This document shows positions 24,089 through 35,736 of a stretch of 64,000 nt of DNA, one piece after another. The position numbers were made by a program, and so were the translations under genes. The stretch is taken from assembly GCF_014356525.2 (NCBI RefSeq), contig NC_052507.1, forward strand, positions 41,166,097 through 41,230,096, given 5' to 3'. The notes under the pieces are model-generated. The model saw nothing but the letters and a program-made list of their open reading frames with translations. It was not told where the DNA came from and did no database searches. The stretch is from Nilaparvata lugens. Lineage: Eukaryota; Arthropoda; Insecta; Hemiptera; Delphacidae. The number at the start of each line of letters is the position of its first letter. The stretch's first letter is position 1.

Positions 24089-25200
24089 CCCTACCCTTGA
24101 ATGATAGCAATTATACTAAAAATAAAAACTAGAAAGAATCAAATATAACGACTGACAATATACTATACTATGATCTAAGTACTATGAAACTATACTATAG
24201 ACTATAGGCATAAATGAATTATCATCAAACAATTTTCTTTTCACATATAGTTAGGAACACATTTTTATAGATAGTAAATAGGAAGAACAATCGATTTATA
24301 AAGATTTATTCTTCTTAAATATGTATTGATCAAATTTCACTAATGAAAAGGAAATATTATATTATGCGGAATTAAAAGAGCACTGTTATGTATTTACAAC
24401 TGTTCAACTAGAAAACTATGCTCTTATCTGGATGAGAGTTAAGTAAACAAATTTAGAATAATAAGGTAAACCCGCTATCAGCATTAAAAGAAAGTGAGAA
24501 ATGAGAAAAACGTGATAACAGTCGTCAAGCTCAATAGTAATCATTATCATCTCAGGTCTCAGTATCAAGCACTAGAAGTGTAGATTAGGACAACTAGTCA
24601 CCAAGCAGCCAATTCAATTCTACAAAGAAAACACCAACGAGTGGGAGATAAAGCCGATAGAAAGGATGACATCAGTCTTCAATACTCCTTATCACAAGTT
24701 ATCAATACGATTCTCTCAAACAGGTGTAGTGTCCGATGCAATTAAACACAGCCAGCATGCAGCATCCAAAACGCAGAGTTATGAACAAGAAGGCAGACAA
24801 CACTGTATACTATGGTATCCTGGTATACACTAAATATAATACAAAAATACAAAAATGTAGATTAGTAGTAATTGAGAAATGCTAGTTGATACGGAGCAAT
24901 TCTCAAGTCAGTTCAACATTTGAAGCGGTTTTTGACATAAGTTCAATATGACAGGGAAAACTTTCATTTGTAAAGTTTGTTGTAAGATTCAACCTGGATG
25001 ACAATTCATTTGAATGATTTCCAAATTCATACGTAAATTTATATGTAATTTATCTTTCTGTAATGACGGATTGATTATCAGATTGACCCTTGTTATTATT
25101 ATATCATCCAAAGCGATGTAACAATCAGCTGAACGATATGATAACGAAGATTGAAACTAGAGTCTATAGGTACTGTATTGAAAGTTGAAGCAGCAAGCTA
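24089..25200 (-). other. LINE-B 5' untranslated region
   Basis: 1.1 kb without an ORF between the ORF1 ATG and the target-site duplication. It should hold the internal promoter; nothing specific is recognised. Confidence 0.7.
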
Positions 25201-25208
25201 CAACAGGT
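25201..25208. repeat. Target-site duplication of LINE-B (5' flank)
   Basis: CAACAGGT, matching 18689-18696. In copy 1 (near 1995) three of these bases are missing. Confidence 0.75.
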
Positions 25209-25774
25209 CACAGAGCGCACTGATAAACGAACTCTAACAACTTATTATTAATGATCAAACTAGTGAAGGTCGATTTGAAATTCAACCATTGGTCAAAACC
25301 TCCATCAAACGTAGGAAGTGGAATATCAGGGAGATGAGCGCTGAAGGCTTGGTGCGTCACAGGTTGTGGTCCAGAATTCGTCACAGAATTTTGGGCATTA
25401 GAAAGTAAGTTGTTCTCACATTCAAAGTTACGCATGACAGAAGATATTCTCGAAAAAAGTTTAGTGAATTTTGTACGAATAGTATGAGTTAAATTAAAAT
25501 CCAATTCAATATTCAAAGATTCTACTCTTTCAAGACATGCATGATACCTCTCTTTGAGAAAAGTTACTTCATTTTTTAGATGTTCAATAGCAAAATAGCC
25601 ATCTTGATTTTGTACATCACATAGATTGCCATCATTAAGGATGAGGTCAAGTTGACCATCAATAACATTCAAAGGTCTAAGGTGAGGCGCTTGAGCCACT
25701 TGAATTGGTTGAGCAGGATCTTCAATTGATTGAATGTCTGCCACATTGGCAACAGGATCAGCTTGATCATTCAT
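25208..25774 (-). pseudogene. BEL/Pao gag N-terminal fragment
   Basis: From the ATG at 25774 to a TGA at 25208-25210, just at the LINE-B target-site duplication. Acidic start, coiled-coil middle (EHLKNEVTFLKERYHACLE), then the DUF1759 start. Continues at 18011-18688 on the other side of LINE-B. The sequence upstream is a MITE, so the 5' LTR is either displaced or lost. Confidence 0.85.
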
Positions 25775-25792
25775 GGTTGATTTTCCAAATTC

Positions 25793-26313
25793 AAAAAATC
25801 TGGTGTGGCGCACTCACACAACTTTCCTTGCCGTTATGAAAATTGATCACCTAACGTTAGCGTCCACGCGCATCTCAAGTTTATACTATTCAAAGATCTA
25901 AGCCAGCTGGTGACAGGACAATAACGCTGGTGACACATGAGGTCTGCTATCTCTTCATAGTGAATGATTTAATAGAATCAACAGTTGCCAACATTTTGTA
26001 ATTGGATAATCACATTTTCTGGAATTTGAAGCTCATTTTCAATTTTAGGTGAAAATATTACTGAACATTAATTGTAGAGATTTTTATGCTCAATCTTTTC
26101 CACTGGAAATTTTTCGTTTAAATTGTATCTGAAGGAAGATAATCGGGAATCTAAAGTCAAACTTTGCATAGATGGGGCGGAGCTTCTGAAATTTTTACAG
26201 ATATAGGACTCGTGGCAGTTGATAGAGCTTATCAATAACTATTTTGGGTATAAATTTGATCAAAATCGTTGGAGCCGTTTTAGAGAAAATCGCGAAAAAC
26301 CGTGTTTTTGACA

Positions 26314-26349
<36 letters not shown>

Positions 26350-26492
26350 ACATACAGACCAATACCCAAAAACCACTTTTTTGGACTCAGGGGACCTTGA
26401 AACGTATAGAAATTTAGAAATTGGGGTACCTTAATTTTTTTCGGAAAGCAATACTTTCCTTACCTATGGTAATAGGGCAAGGAAAGTAAAAA
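25793..26492. mobile_element. AC-microsatellite MITE (copy 2a)
   Basis: Counterpart of 2585-3284. It starts 19 bp upstream of the BEL/Pao gag ATG. Confidence 0.8.
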
Positions 26493-26659
26493 TACAATAA
26501 AATTACTATTGATTGTATGGTTATAGAGTTACTTTAATAAAAACCATCCATTTATGTTCAATTTGCATAAATCGAAAAAGGCACGGGTTATTTCTCTTTG
26601 AATACAACTATCAGTATAAACTACTGATAGTTGATTGTTTGTTATTATTATAAAATTAC

Positions 26660-26791
26660 CTTATATAAAGCTGCATTCACGCCACCATCTTCGCAGATGT
26701 TTATAAGAGTGATACTCGGCATTGATACTTGAACTTTCAAATCCAACGAACGAATTCGAGAGAAGCTTCCAAGGGTAGAAAGATGGGTACC
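26660..26791 (-). CDS. Putative host-gene exon b (copy 2)
   Basis: Identical to 3452-3583: 44 open codons between TTTGTAG and GTAATTT, in phase with 26910-27028. Product unknown. Confidence 0.5.
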
Positions 26792-26909
26792 CTACAAAGT
26801 AAAGATAAAACAATCCAGCAGTCGTGAAAAATATGATGCAATATAACATACACTGTTCAATATCCATATATTTCGATTTTTTGAATTAATCAATTGTTTA
26901 CTTAATTAC

Positions 26910-27028
26910 CTGTGTTTTTCTCATTCTGCTTCTCAGCTCGGAGTCTGGATAAACAGGACAGCCAGCCTCTGACCAGACAGCACTTGGATGTGCCTCACTA
27001 TTTTCCAATTTATATACTGCATATTTTC
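26910..27028 (-). CDS. Putative host-gene exon a (copy 2)
   Basis: Identical to 3702-3820, with the same splice sites (TTTACAG before, GTAATTAAG after). Product unknown. Confidence 0.5.
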
Positions 27029-27363
27029 CTGTAAATGTGCAATAATTATTCGATAAACAAGTATAATATACTAGCTGTAATAGAACTTGCCGATACAGCC
27101 AAGTATTTGGAAATATCCTATTATATTAAGCGAGCAGTTTCTGTATATCTGGTTATTTTCATACCTGGTTATATGGTTATTTATGTTCAACGGATCTCGA
27201 AAACAGCTCTTAACGATTTTCTCGAAATTTGGAACATAGTAGGTTTATGATATAAAAATTCGATTGCACTAGATCTCATCCTTGGGAGAACTCGATGAAC
27301 GACATTTAGAGGATAATTCATCCTTGACTGTAAAAGCTGAAACTTTAGTCGTCAGTGGATAGT

Positions 27364-28025
27364 AAAAAATCTGGTGTGGCGCACTCACACTACTTTCCTT
27401 GCCGTTATGAACATTGATCACCTGACGCTAGTGTTCCCGCGCATCTCAAGTCTACTATGCAAAGATCTAAGCCAGCTGGTGACAGGACTATAACGCTGGA
27501 GACACGAGGTCTGCTATCTCTTCATAATGAATGGTTTAATAGAATCAACAGTTGCCAACAGTTTGCGATTGAAATAATAACATTTTCTCGAATTTCGATC
27601 TTATTTTCAATTTTAGGTGAAAATGTTACTGCACATTAATTGAAGAGATTTTCATGCTCAATCTTTTCTATTTGGAATTTTTTGTTTAAATTTTATCTGA
27701 AGCCTGATAATTGAGAATCTAAAATCAAACTTTGCATAGATGGGGCGGAGCTCCTGGAATTTTTACAGATATGGGATTTGTGGAAGTTGTTTATCAATGA
27801 CTATTTTAGGTATAAATTTTATCAAAATCGTTGGAGCCGTTTTCGAGAAAATCGCGAAAAATCCTGTTTTTGACTATATTTTTGCCATTTTAGCCGACAT
27901 CTTGAATTGCATCTGATTGAAATTGTTCGTGTCGGATCCTTATAGTGTAAGGACCTTAAGTTTCAAATTCAAGACATTCCGTTAATTGGGAGATGAGATA
28001 TCGTGTACACAGACGCACATACACT

Positions 28026-28060
<35 letters not shown>

Positions 28061-28205
28061 ATACAGACCAATATATCCAAAAATCATGTTTTTGGACTCA
28101 GTGGACCTTGAAACGTATAGAAAACATGAAATTATGGTACCTTAATTTTCTTTGGAAAGCAATACTTTCCTTACCTATGGTAATATAGGGCAAGGAAAGT
28201 AAAAA
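27364..28205. mobile_element. AC-microsatellite MITE (copy 2b)
   Basis: Counterpart of 4155-4999, differing by one or two AC units. Confidence 0.8.
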
Positions 28206-28471
28206 TGATTCTGTGGAAAATCAAAATATCACATCCCCGAAATTCATAAACTAACGTATAGCCAGCTGTAAAATATAAACACGATCATTTTGGAGAATTG
28301 TGTTCTGTTTATCAATAAATAAAAATAACGAGCGAAGCTCGGTGCCCCGATATTTCTATTAAGCCATTTAAGCTTCGTTCAAAACTTGATTTTCAAAAGT
28401 ATCAGAATTTAAAAAGCTAACTAAATTGGATTTATTCTATTTATCCATTGAATCATTTTTATTTGTCAAGT

Positions 28472-29690
28472 TACTCTAGAGAACAATAGACCAATAAATT
28501 GACAAAAGAATTTGAAGGGAATGTTTTAAACAAAATTTCAGACTTTGCAGCTATGTTGAGACTAGTTGGTAGGAGAACATAATATCAAAAGTCCTCATTC
28601 CTAACTCACGTGCTAATGGGATGAGGGTGGTTTAAAAGTTGCATTTTTCAGCGATTTGCTTCCACGCACGTAGCTTGAGAACAATACGTTGTTCAACCGA
28701 CATAACTAACCATTCAAAAATGAAGCTTGATGAATTCTCTACACTTTTTGTTCAGTAGCATTTTGTGATATTACCAACAGTTCCCGAGATATTTGCTCTT
28801 GAAGGTTTGCAATTGTTAAAATGTCAGGTTTTTATCCAATGTTTTGCTCTTTCAGGGCTTATGACTCTCCAACAATGCATCATAAAATCTGATGCTTATC
28901 GTAGGTTTGTAGAGCATTGAATTATCTTTGAAATGATGTATTATTTAAATATTCCAAGCTCTCCTTCCATTGATATAGAAGCTTCAATGTAGGGGGTGAA
29001 ATTTCCATTGCTGCAACAAGTGTCTACTCAGTGGTTCCACACCTTCAACAGAGGGGATAAAGATGCGCACTTTCGCTATGTTCACCTACTAACTAGTCCA
29101 AATCAAGCTGCAAAGTCAAAAATTGTGTCACAGACACCCCCTTCAAATGTCATTGTCAAACGATCAATATTGTTGTAGCAATGAAAATTTCACCCCTTAC
29201 ATTGAAGCTGCTATAACAATGAAAGGAAAACTTGGAATAGTGGAATAATACATCATTTCGAAGAGAATTCAATGCTCTACAAACCTACGATAAGCATCAG
29301 TTCTTATGATGCATTGTTGGAGAGTTATAAGCCCTGAAAGAGTAAAACATTGGATAAAAACCTGACATTTTAACAATTACACTCCTTCAAGAGCGAATAT
29401 GTCGGGAACAGTTGGGAATATCACAAAATTCCACTGAACAAAAAGTGTAGAGAGTTTATCAAGCTTCATTCTTGAATGGTTAGCTATGTCGGTTCAACGC
29501 ATTGTTCTCAAGATATGATCGTGGAAGCAAAATGCTGAAAATGCAACTTTTAAACCACCCTCATCCTCTTAGCACATGAGTTAGGAATGGAGACTTTTGA
29601 TATGTTCTCCTACTGCTGCAAAGCTGCAAAGTCTAAAATTTTGTTTAAAACATTCCCTCCAAATTATTCTGTCAAATGGTCTATTGTTAC
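28472..29690. repeat. Long imperfect inverted repeat / foldback element (copy 2)
   Basis: Counterpart of 5266-6484. Arms about 28472-29014 and 29170-29690. Confidence 0.75.
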
Positions 29691-30883
29691 AAAAATAGAG
29701 ACTCCACACTCAACACTAAAGCTGCTGCAAAAGGTGTAGGAAAATTCGTAAAAGTGTGAAATCATACATCAAGTTGAAGAGAATTTAATGCTCTATAAGT
29801 TCATAATCAATATGGATTTTCCCGATCGATTTTTAAAAAGTTATAAGAGCAAAAATAGAAAAAAAATTGGTGCAAACGTGGTTTTTTCAAAAATGTAACA
29901 CCTTCAAGAGCGGATATCTCGAAAACTGGAGGAGTTATAAAAAAAGTTATAGGATGAATATTGTAGGAAATTATGTGAGCATTAATTTGTTATATGACAG
30001 TCAAGTCCTTAGGATACATAGTTTTAGAGTTTTATGCGAGAAACCAAAAAATGGTACCTTTAAACCACCCTCACCCCCTTAGCACAGGGGGTAGGAGTGG
30101 GGACTTTTGATATGTTTACCTCCTTACTACCCAAAACAGACTTAAACTTTTACAGACTTACTTACCAACTTTTCCCTCTATAGCCTTTCCTTTACTGGAC
30201 TACTAGGTATCATTCTAGTTCTCAAAAGTCACAATATTTTGTTTCAAATATATTTTGATGTAAATAAAAAAGCAAATTGCACTTTACTAAAAAAGTAAAT
30301 TCAATACCTACATTTATTTTTCCTCCACCTACTGTCTAAAGTACTTACTTTACTCCCTGACTCCCTGAAACATAGGCTAATACTAAAGTGTGCCTTTTTC
30401 GCCCTCGGGACTGTAAAACAAAAAAACTCCCTAGGGAGAAAAAGTAACATGGGAAGCATCTCTATTTTGAAAACTTACATTGGAAATAGGTTGGAAGCTC
30501 GAAGCTCAAAAGAGGAAACATAATAGAGTTGTTTGTAATTGAGCCAACTGAATTAAATACCTCAACCAGAAATTTGATAAACTAATGGAATATATGCTTG
30601 TATGATATAACATACTTAATATCAGTAGACGATAAAAATGAATACACATTTTTAAATATTTTATTCTATTCAAAATACCAGCCAACAAATATTTTTAATC
30701 TGCAATTCAAATCTGAAACGCGCGAACTGGAGTCGGCCAGCTGATAATTGTTACAACTAGGGCACTGTAAAAACCAGGTATTCTCAGCCGCCATTTTGGT
30801 TCGTCATTCTCAGTCAAAAAGCATCCATTATAATAGGCGTGTGAACGATTTACAGCATTTAGTAAATAGTATAAAATTTAATA

Positions 30884-31036
30884 ATGTTGTGCTGTTCAGC
30901 ACCAAATTGTTCAAATAGCTCTTCTAAGGGCTACCGCTTGTTTAGATTTCAGAGCGACAATAATAGACAAGCAATTTGGGTTCAAAATTGCCGAAGAGAT
31001 AAGTGGAAACCAACTCCTACTTCAAGACTTTGTGAA
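30884..31036 (+). CDS. THAP-domain first exon (copy 2)
   Basis: Identical to 7678-7830: a C-x-APNC start, invariant Trp in IWVQNC and LCE end, followed by GTAAGT. The remaining exons are not in view; an intron would run into the LINE-A palindrome. Confidence 0.7.
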
Positions 31037-31447
31037 GTAAGTAGTGTTTAATATATTTTATTTATGACCAGCAAGTGTTTTCAGTGATAATATCTATAAA
31101 ATTCTTACTGAATCAATGATTGAATATGTTTCAATTACTGAAGAAGAATCTGGTAATGCTTGGAAACAATTTTTACATCTGAAAGTATAGGTTATCTGAA
31201 GCTATCAGCTATGAAATTAGTCTTAAGTCCAGTTCTAATGCAATTATATATTACCTGTCATCAAATTTTTTATTACAATCGATAAAGTACCTATGTTATT
31301 TTGACCACAAAATTACAACAAATTAAACGGCGGCCACTCATAGATTTAAAAAAATAATTTAGTTTTACTAACCTTACATTGTTTAAGACTTTTCACACAC
31401 CTCTTTTCAATGGACCTACAATTACACTGGTTAGGGATCAGGTTGAG

Positions 31448-31652
31448 TTATGTTTTCAGATTCAAGATTCAAGATTCTTTATTGCCAGAACAACTTTACA
31501 TTGTATGAGCAAGTCAAAAAATAATAACAATAATATAACACTTGTGAAATAAAAGATAAATTGTGATATAAAATTAAGCATATGATAAAAGAAATCGTAT
31601 AATATATGACAATACAATAAGATATTACAAGACAATACAATATATTGTAAGG
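31448..31652 (-). mobile_element. LINE 3' tail with AATAAA and TCTTGAA repeats (copy 2)
   Basis: Counterpart of 8242-8446. Confidence 0.5.
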
Positions 31653-32234
31653 CTTTCCAAGACAAGAAATAGCCATATTTTTCAACAAGCCAAAATTTAT
31701 AACAATCTTTCTTTAGAAATTAGAGAGCTGCCAATCCATGAACTCAAACAAATTTTAAAAAATAAATTGACAGAGAGTGCATACTATTCGGTAGATGAGT
31801 ATTTTCAGTCTACAATATTATGAATGCTCATGATGCAACATTTACCTTTTATTTTTTGGTAAAACTGAATAACTTATTACTATGAATTGTAGTTTGTTCC
31901 TAAGACTAAGACAAAATAATAAGACTTATTAAAAACGATAAAACTTATTAATAAGAAGATATTACAATAACAATTTGTCTTATTTTTTTGTCTTAGTCTT
32001 AGGAACAAACTACAATTCATAGTAATAAGTTATTCAGTTTTACCAAAAAATAAAAGGTAAATGTTGCATCATGAGCATTCATAATATTGTAGACTGAAAA
32101 TACTCATCTACCGAATAGTATGCACTCTCTGTCAATTTATTTTTTAAAATTTGTTTGAATTCATAGATTGGCAGCTCTCTAATTTCTAAAGAAAGATTGT
32201 TATAAATTTTGGCTTGTTGAAAAATATGGCTATT
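31653..32234. repeat. Tail-to-tail LINE-A 3' ends, long palindrome (copy 2)
   Basis: Counterpart of 8447-9027. The right arm contains the stop codon (32079) of the LINE-A ORF2. Confidence 0.85.
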
Positions 32235-34889
32235 TATTGTCTTGGAAAGTCTTATTTGAGGCAGTGATAGATCATTGCCACGTCGGGTGGAGTGAGAATG
32301 ATTGGCTCCCAGACGCGGAAAAGATTCTATAATCATTTTAACATATAGCAAGGTATGAAGAATAAAGAGAGAAGGGAACGTTAGAATTTTCAGACTTCGA
32401 AAACTCTCTTTACAAGACTCTCTGTTCTTCAAGTTATTCAATACTCTCACTGCCTTTTTTTGCCAAATAAAAACCTTTGTTGCATGACAAGAGTTGCCCC
32501 ATAGACGAATTCCATAGGAGATGAGGGATTGGAAAAGTCCATAATACACAAGTAACAAAGATTCAGCATTCAAAGATAACTTGAGTCTCCTTAAAAGAAA
32601 AACAACTCTGGAGAGTCTCATGCACAAACTCAAGTTATGAGGCTCCCAACCCAATCTTCTCTCCAATGTAATTCCCAACAGTTTGACATTATTCTTGACA
32701 TTAGAATCCTCAGGGGGACCCCTAAGGGAGAAGCATATATATTCAGTCTTACTCTCATTAATGACTAGATTATTTGATTCAAACCACAACTTTGCAGAGT
32801 TAAGGGCTCCCAACAGCTTAGATTTAACTTTTTCATAATTCTGGTCAGAGGATATTAATGTCGTGTCATCGGCATATAAAACAGACAACATTTGAACATT
32901 ACAATACAGGTCATTAACAAAAATAAGAAAAAGAAGAGGGCCCAAAATAGAACCTTGTGGGACACCTGCCACAACATCTCTAAAGCCAGAACATTTACCA
33001 TTAATAACAACCCTTTGCCTCCGATCAGACAGGTATGATTTTATCAGCTTCAGGTCATTCTCTCTCACTCCATAGAAGAAGAGCTTGTCATAAAGAATAT
33101 CAAAGGGTGTACAATCGAAAGCTTTGGTGAGATCAATTAAGGTTGCTGCTACCATGTTTTTATTCTCAAAGTTTTGGAGGACAAAATCAACAATTTTCTC
33201 AATAGCCATGACAGTACTGTGTTTGGGATGAAAGCCATGTTGATGTTCATACAATAAGTCATTATTTACAAAGTATTCGTATAATTGCAAGGCAAGACAT
33301 GATTCAATAACTTTCCCAAGAATAGGGACAATAGCTATGGGTCTGAAATTCTCTGGTTTACTCGAGTCACCCTTCTTAAAAATTGGAGTGACATTTGTGT
33401 ATTTGAAACATTTAGGAAAAACACCGTCTTTGAGCACTTTGTTTATTATGAAAGTCATTGGATCTATCAGACTGTCACTAACTGCTTTTATTGTGAAATT
33501 AGAGAGACCAAAAACATCTTCACTTTTCGAGAGGCTGAGATTGGCCATAACCTGCTTTACCTGTTTACAATTGACTAATTTCCATTTGAAACCTGAGGTA
33601 GGAATAGGCTTACGAAAGTTCACCAATAGGTCAGAATGTTGCACTTCTCCATTTTCCAAGCCTGCTCTACATTGAGAAGATTTTACTGTCAAAGACACAT
33701 AGACAAAATAATCATTGAGATCATTGGGAGTTATTAAAATTTCATTACTTGGTTTGATGGCCCCAGACTCTTTTTTGACAATCTTCCAAGCCATTCTATA
33801 TCTATTTTTAGCCAATTTAATCAAGTTATCATTTTCTTATTTTTTCGTTATTTTAATTTGTTTATTGTATTCTTTCTTATAATTCGAAAATCTCAATTTG
33901 TCATCTATGTCATCAGTGAATTTCCACTTGTCATACAATAGGAGTAAATAATCACGCATGGCTTTCAATTCAGCATTGAACCATTTATTAGAGCTAGGGC
34001 TGTACTTATTATTTAGTTTTTTTGGTTTTTCATATATGAGCGGGCATATTTCATTGAATAACGAAGACAATACAGCAACAAAAGTTGTGGAGGAGAAATT
34101 CGCATCCTCTATGCTATATAGTCCAGACCAGTTAATTTGTGATAAGCACTCTTTGAAATTACTAATTTTTTCCTCGTTCATCAATCTCACAAATGTACCT
34201 TGACTTTTTTTATATGGTCCATCTCTTTGTAATTCATTCATTCTAATCTTCAGCCAGACTCCTGCATGGTCGGAAATAATATCTTGCAGCAGTAAGGACA
34301 CCTGTTGAGAGTCAGAGGGGATGTTCGTGTGGATGCTGTCCAGACATGCATTGAAGCGGGTTGGACTTTTGTTTGTACTGTACAGATTAAATGATCTTAA
34401 CACTCCCAGAACCTCTGAAATTTCTCTTCTTTCATCATCTAAAAGATTCACATTCAGGTCACCAGCTAAAGCAAGCCAATCATTCTTTTTGAGATGTTTT
34501 CCATTGAGATGCGCAAGAAGATTCTCTAGTTTTTCTACGAAAGCTTTAAGATTTGATTCCGGTGAACGATAAATGCACAGGATAACCAGGTTGGACTGAG
34601 TCAATCTAACAGCCGATGCCTCGCAAATACTGTCTAGGCAAAATTGTGAGATGTCAATACATTTGAATGGTATTCCTATTTTCACAAATATAGATGAACC
34701 ACCATATGGAGATTGCCTTGCATAAAAATTGGCTAGCTCAAAACTTTCAGGCACATAATAGTCAACTTCTTCTTTACAGAGCCAATGCTCATTTAGACAA
34801 ACTACGTCAGCAGGTTTCGAGTTAAGGACAGCCTCCAATTGACCAAGCTTGTTTCTAAGTGATCTGATATTAAGTAGGCAGATATTCAT
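32079..34889 (-). pseudogene. LINE-A ORF2: AP endonuclease and reverse transcriptase
   Basis: A 937-codon frame with a single in-frame TAA (33837-33839) in an A-rich linker. Endonuclease (34889 to about 34200): MNICLLNIRSLRNK, LNEHW, VILCIYRSP, LAGDLNVNL, and ISDHAG, the APE catalytic motifs. RT (33824-32079): [53 protein letters not shown] and [10 protein letters not shown], then the C-terminal domain (YGIRLWGNS). It carries out target-primed reverse transcription. All catalytic residues look present; the stop could be an assembly or sequencing error, so this may be a young element. It lies 45 bp downstream of ORF1. Confidence 0.92.
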
Positions 34890-34933
34890 GTCACATCGAG
34901 AAAAAGGAGCTCTCTCTTGAGCCTTGTCGTTAT

Positions 34934-35710
34934 TTATTCGTTTAAATCAGTCAATGAGACATTTTCTCCACACCTTCTAGAAGCATCTACATAGCCAAGT
35001 GATGAGTTCAATTCAGCGGAAACCGAACGAGATACTAAAGTGGCTGGACTAGATACTATGTGGTCGGTACATGATTTGTCTTTTGTTTCTTGACTAGCCA
35101 ATGGAGAAACTTTTATAAAATTACAGGGCTGGCATGAGTGTGAAAGTTTGACTCTTCGAAATGTTTCAATGATTCTGTCTGCGATAATGTTCTTTCCTAT
35201 TGTGTTCAAATGTAACCCATGTAGGGTGTGAAATCTTCTTCCCAAATTGTTCATATCCAATATTTCAACGTTACTGAATTCACTGGAAATTGATTCGATC
35301 ATACTATTGGTGTCACATATGAGATTATTGATATGTGAGTTCGAAGGGAGGTCGTGCCTATGTGGAATATTTGCAAGTAGGATTCTAGTACATGTCAGCT
35401 TTGGGAGAAGACTATTTATCGAGCTCAGTAGATCATTATACCGTGTGTAAATGATATCAATATCATTTGTACCGCCCATTATTACCATCATGTCATTGTG
35501 AGATAGATTTTCACCTTCATTCACACACTCCGAAGTCACTTTGGAGAATTTAGCTACAGGCTTTAGAATACTAGAGAGACGACAGCTAGATTTACTTGAA
35601 ATTAAATCGCTCAATCTTCTGCCATGGCTGTCAGCAAATAGTTTTATAATACCCTGTGTTGCGTGATTATAGCTTTTAGTGTTTGAGGATTTTTGATTCT
35701 TATTTTTCAA
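34934..35710 (-). CDS. LINE-A ORF1, SGNH/GDSL esterase segment
   Basis: 258 residues. SGNH blocks: LFADSHGRRL (Ser nucleophile block), VIMGGTND (Asn block) and LHGLHLNTIG with the catalytic His. This type of esterase is known from ORF1 of CR1-group LINEs; the substrate is unknown. It sits in a different frame from the FLYWCH segment just upstream, so the two probably form one ORF1 broken by a frameshift in the 26-bp junction near 35711-35736. Confidence 0.85.
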   Translation of the reverse strand: MKNKNQKSSNTKSYNHATQGIIKLFADSHGRRLSDLISSKSSCRLSSILKPVAKFSKVTSECVNEGENLSHNDMMVIMGGTNDIDIIYTRYNDLLSSINSLLPKLTCTRILLANIPHRHDLPSNSHINNLICDTNSMIESISSEFSNVEILDMNNLGRRFHTLHGLHLNTIGKNIIADRIIETFRRVKLSHSCQPCNFIKVSPLASQETKDKSCTDHIVSSPATLVSRSVSAELNSSLGYVDASRRCGENVSLTDLNE

Positions 35711-35736
35711 TACCTGCGGGAAAGGAGGCTCAGAAG

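Larger units (their letters stand above)
18697..25200 (-). mobile_element. LINE-B, complete APE-type non-LTR retrotransposon
   Basis: About 6.5 kb on the minus strand: 5' UTR (24089-25200), ORF1 with FLYWCH, coiled coil and SGNH (about 22197-24088), ORF2 with endonuclease and RT (18782 to about 21830), and a 3' end with AAATAAATAAATAA-type repeats near 18712-18730. It inserted into a BEL/Pao gag with an 8-bp target-site duplication. Both ORFs carry several stops and frameshifts. The SGNH esterase points to the CR1 group of LINEs. Confidence 0.85.
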
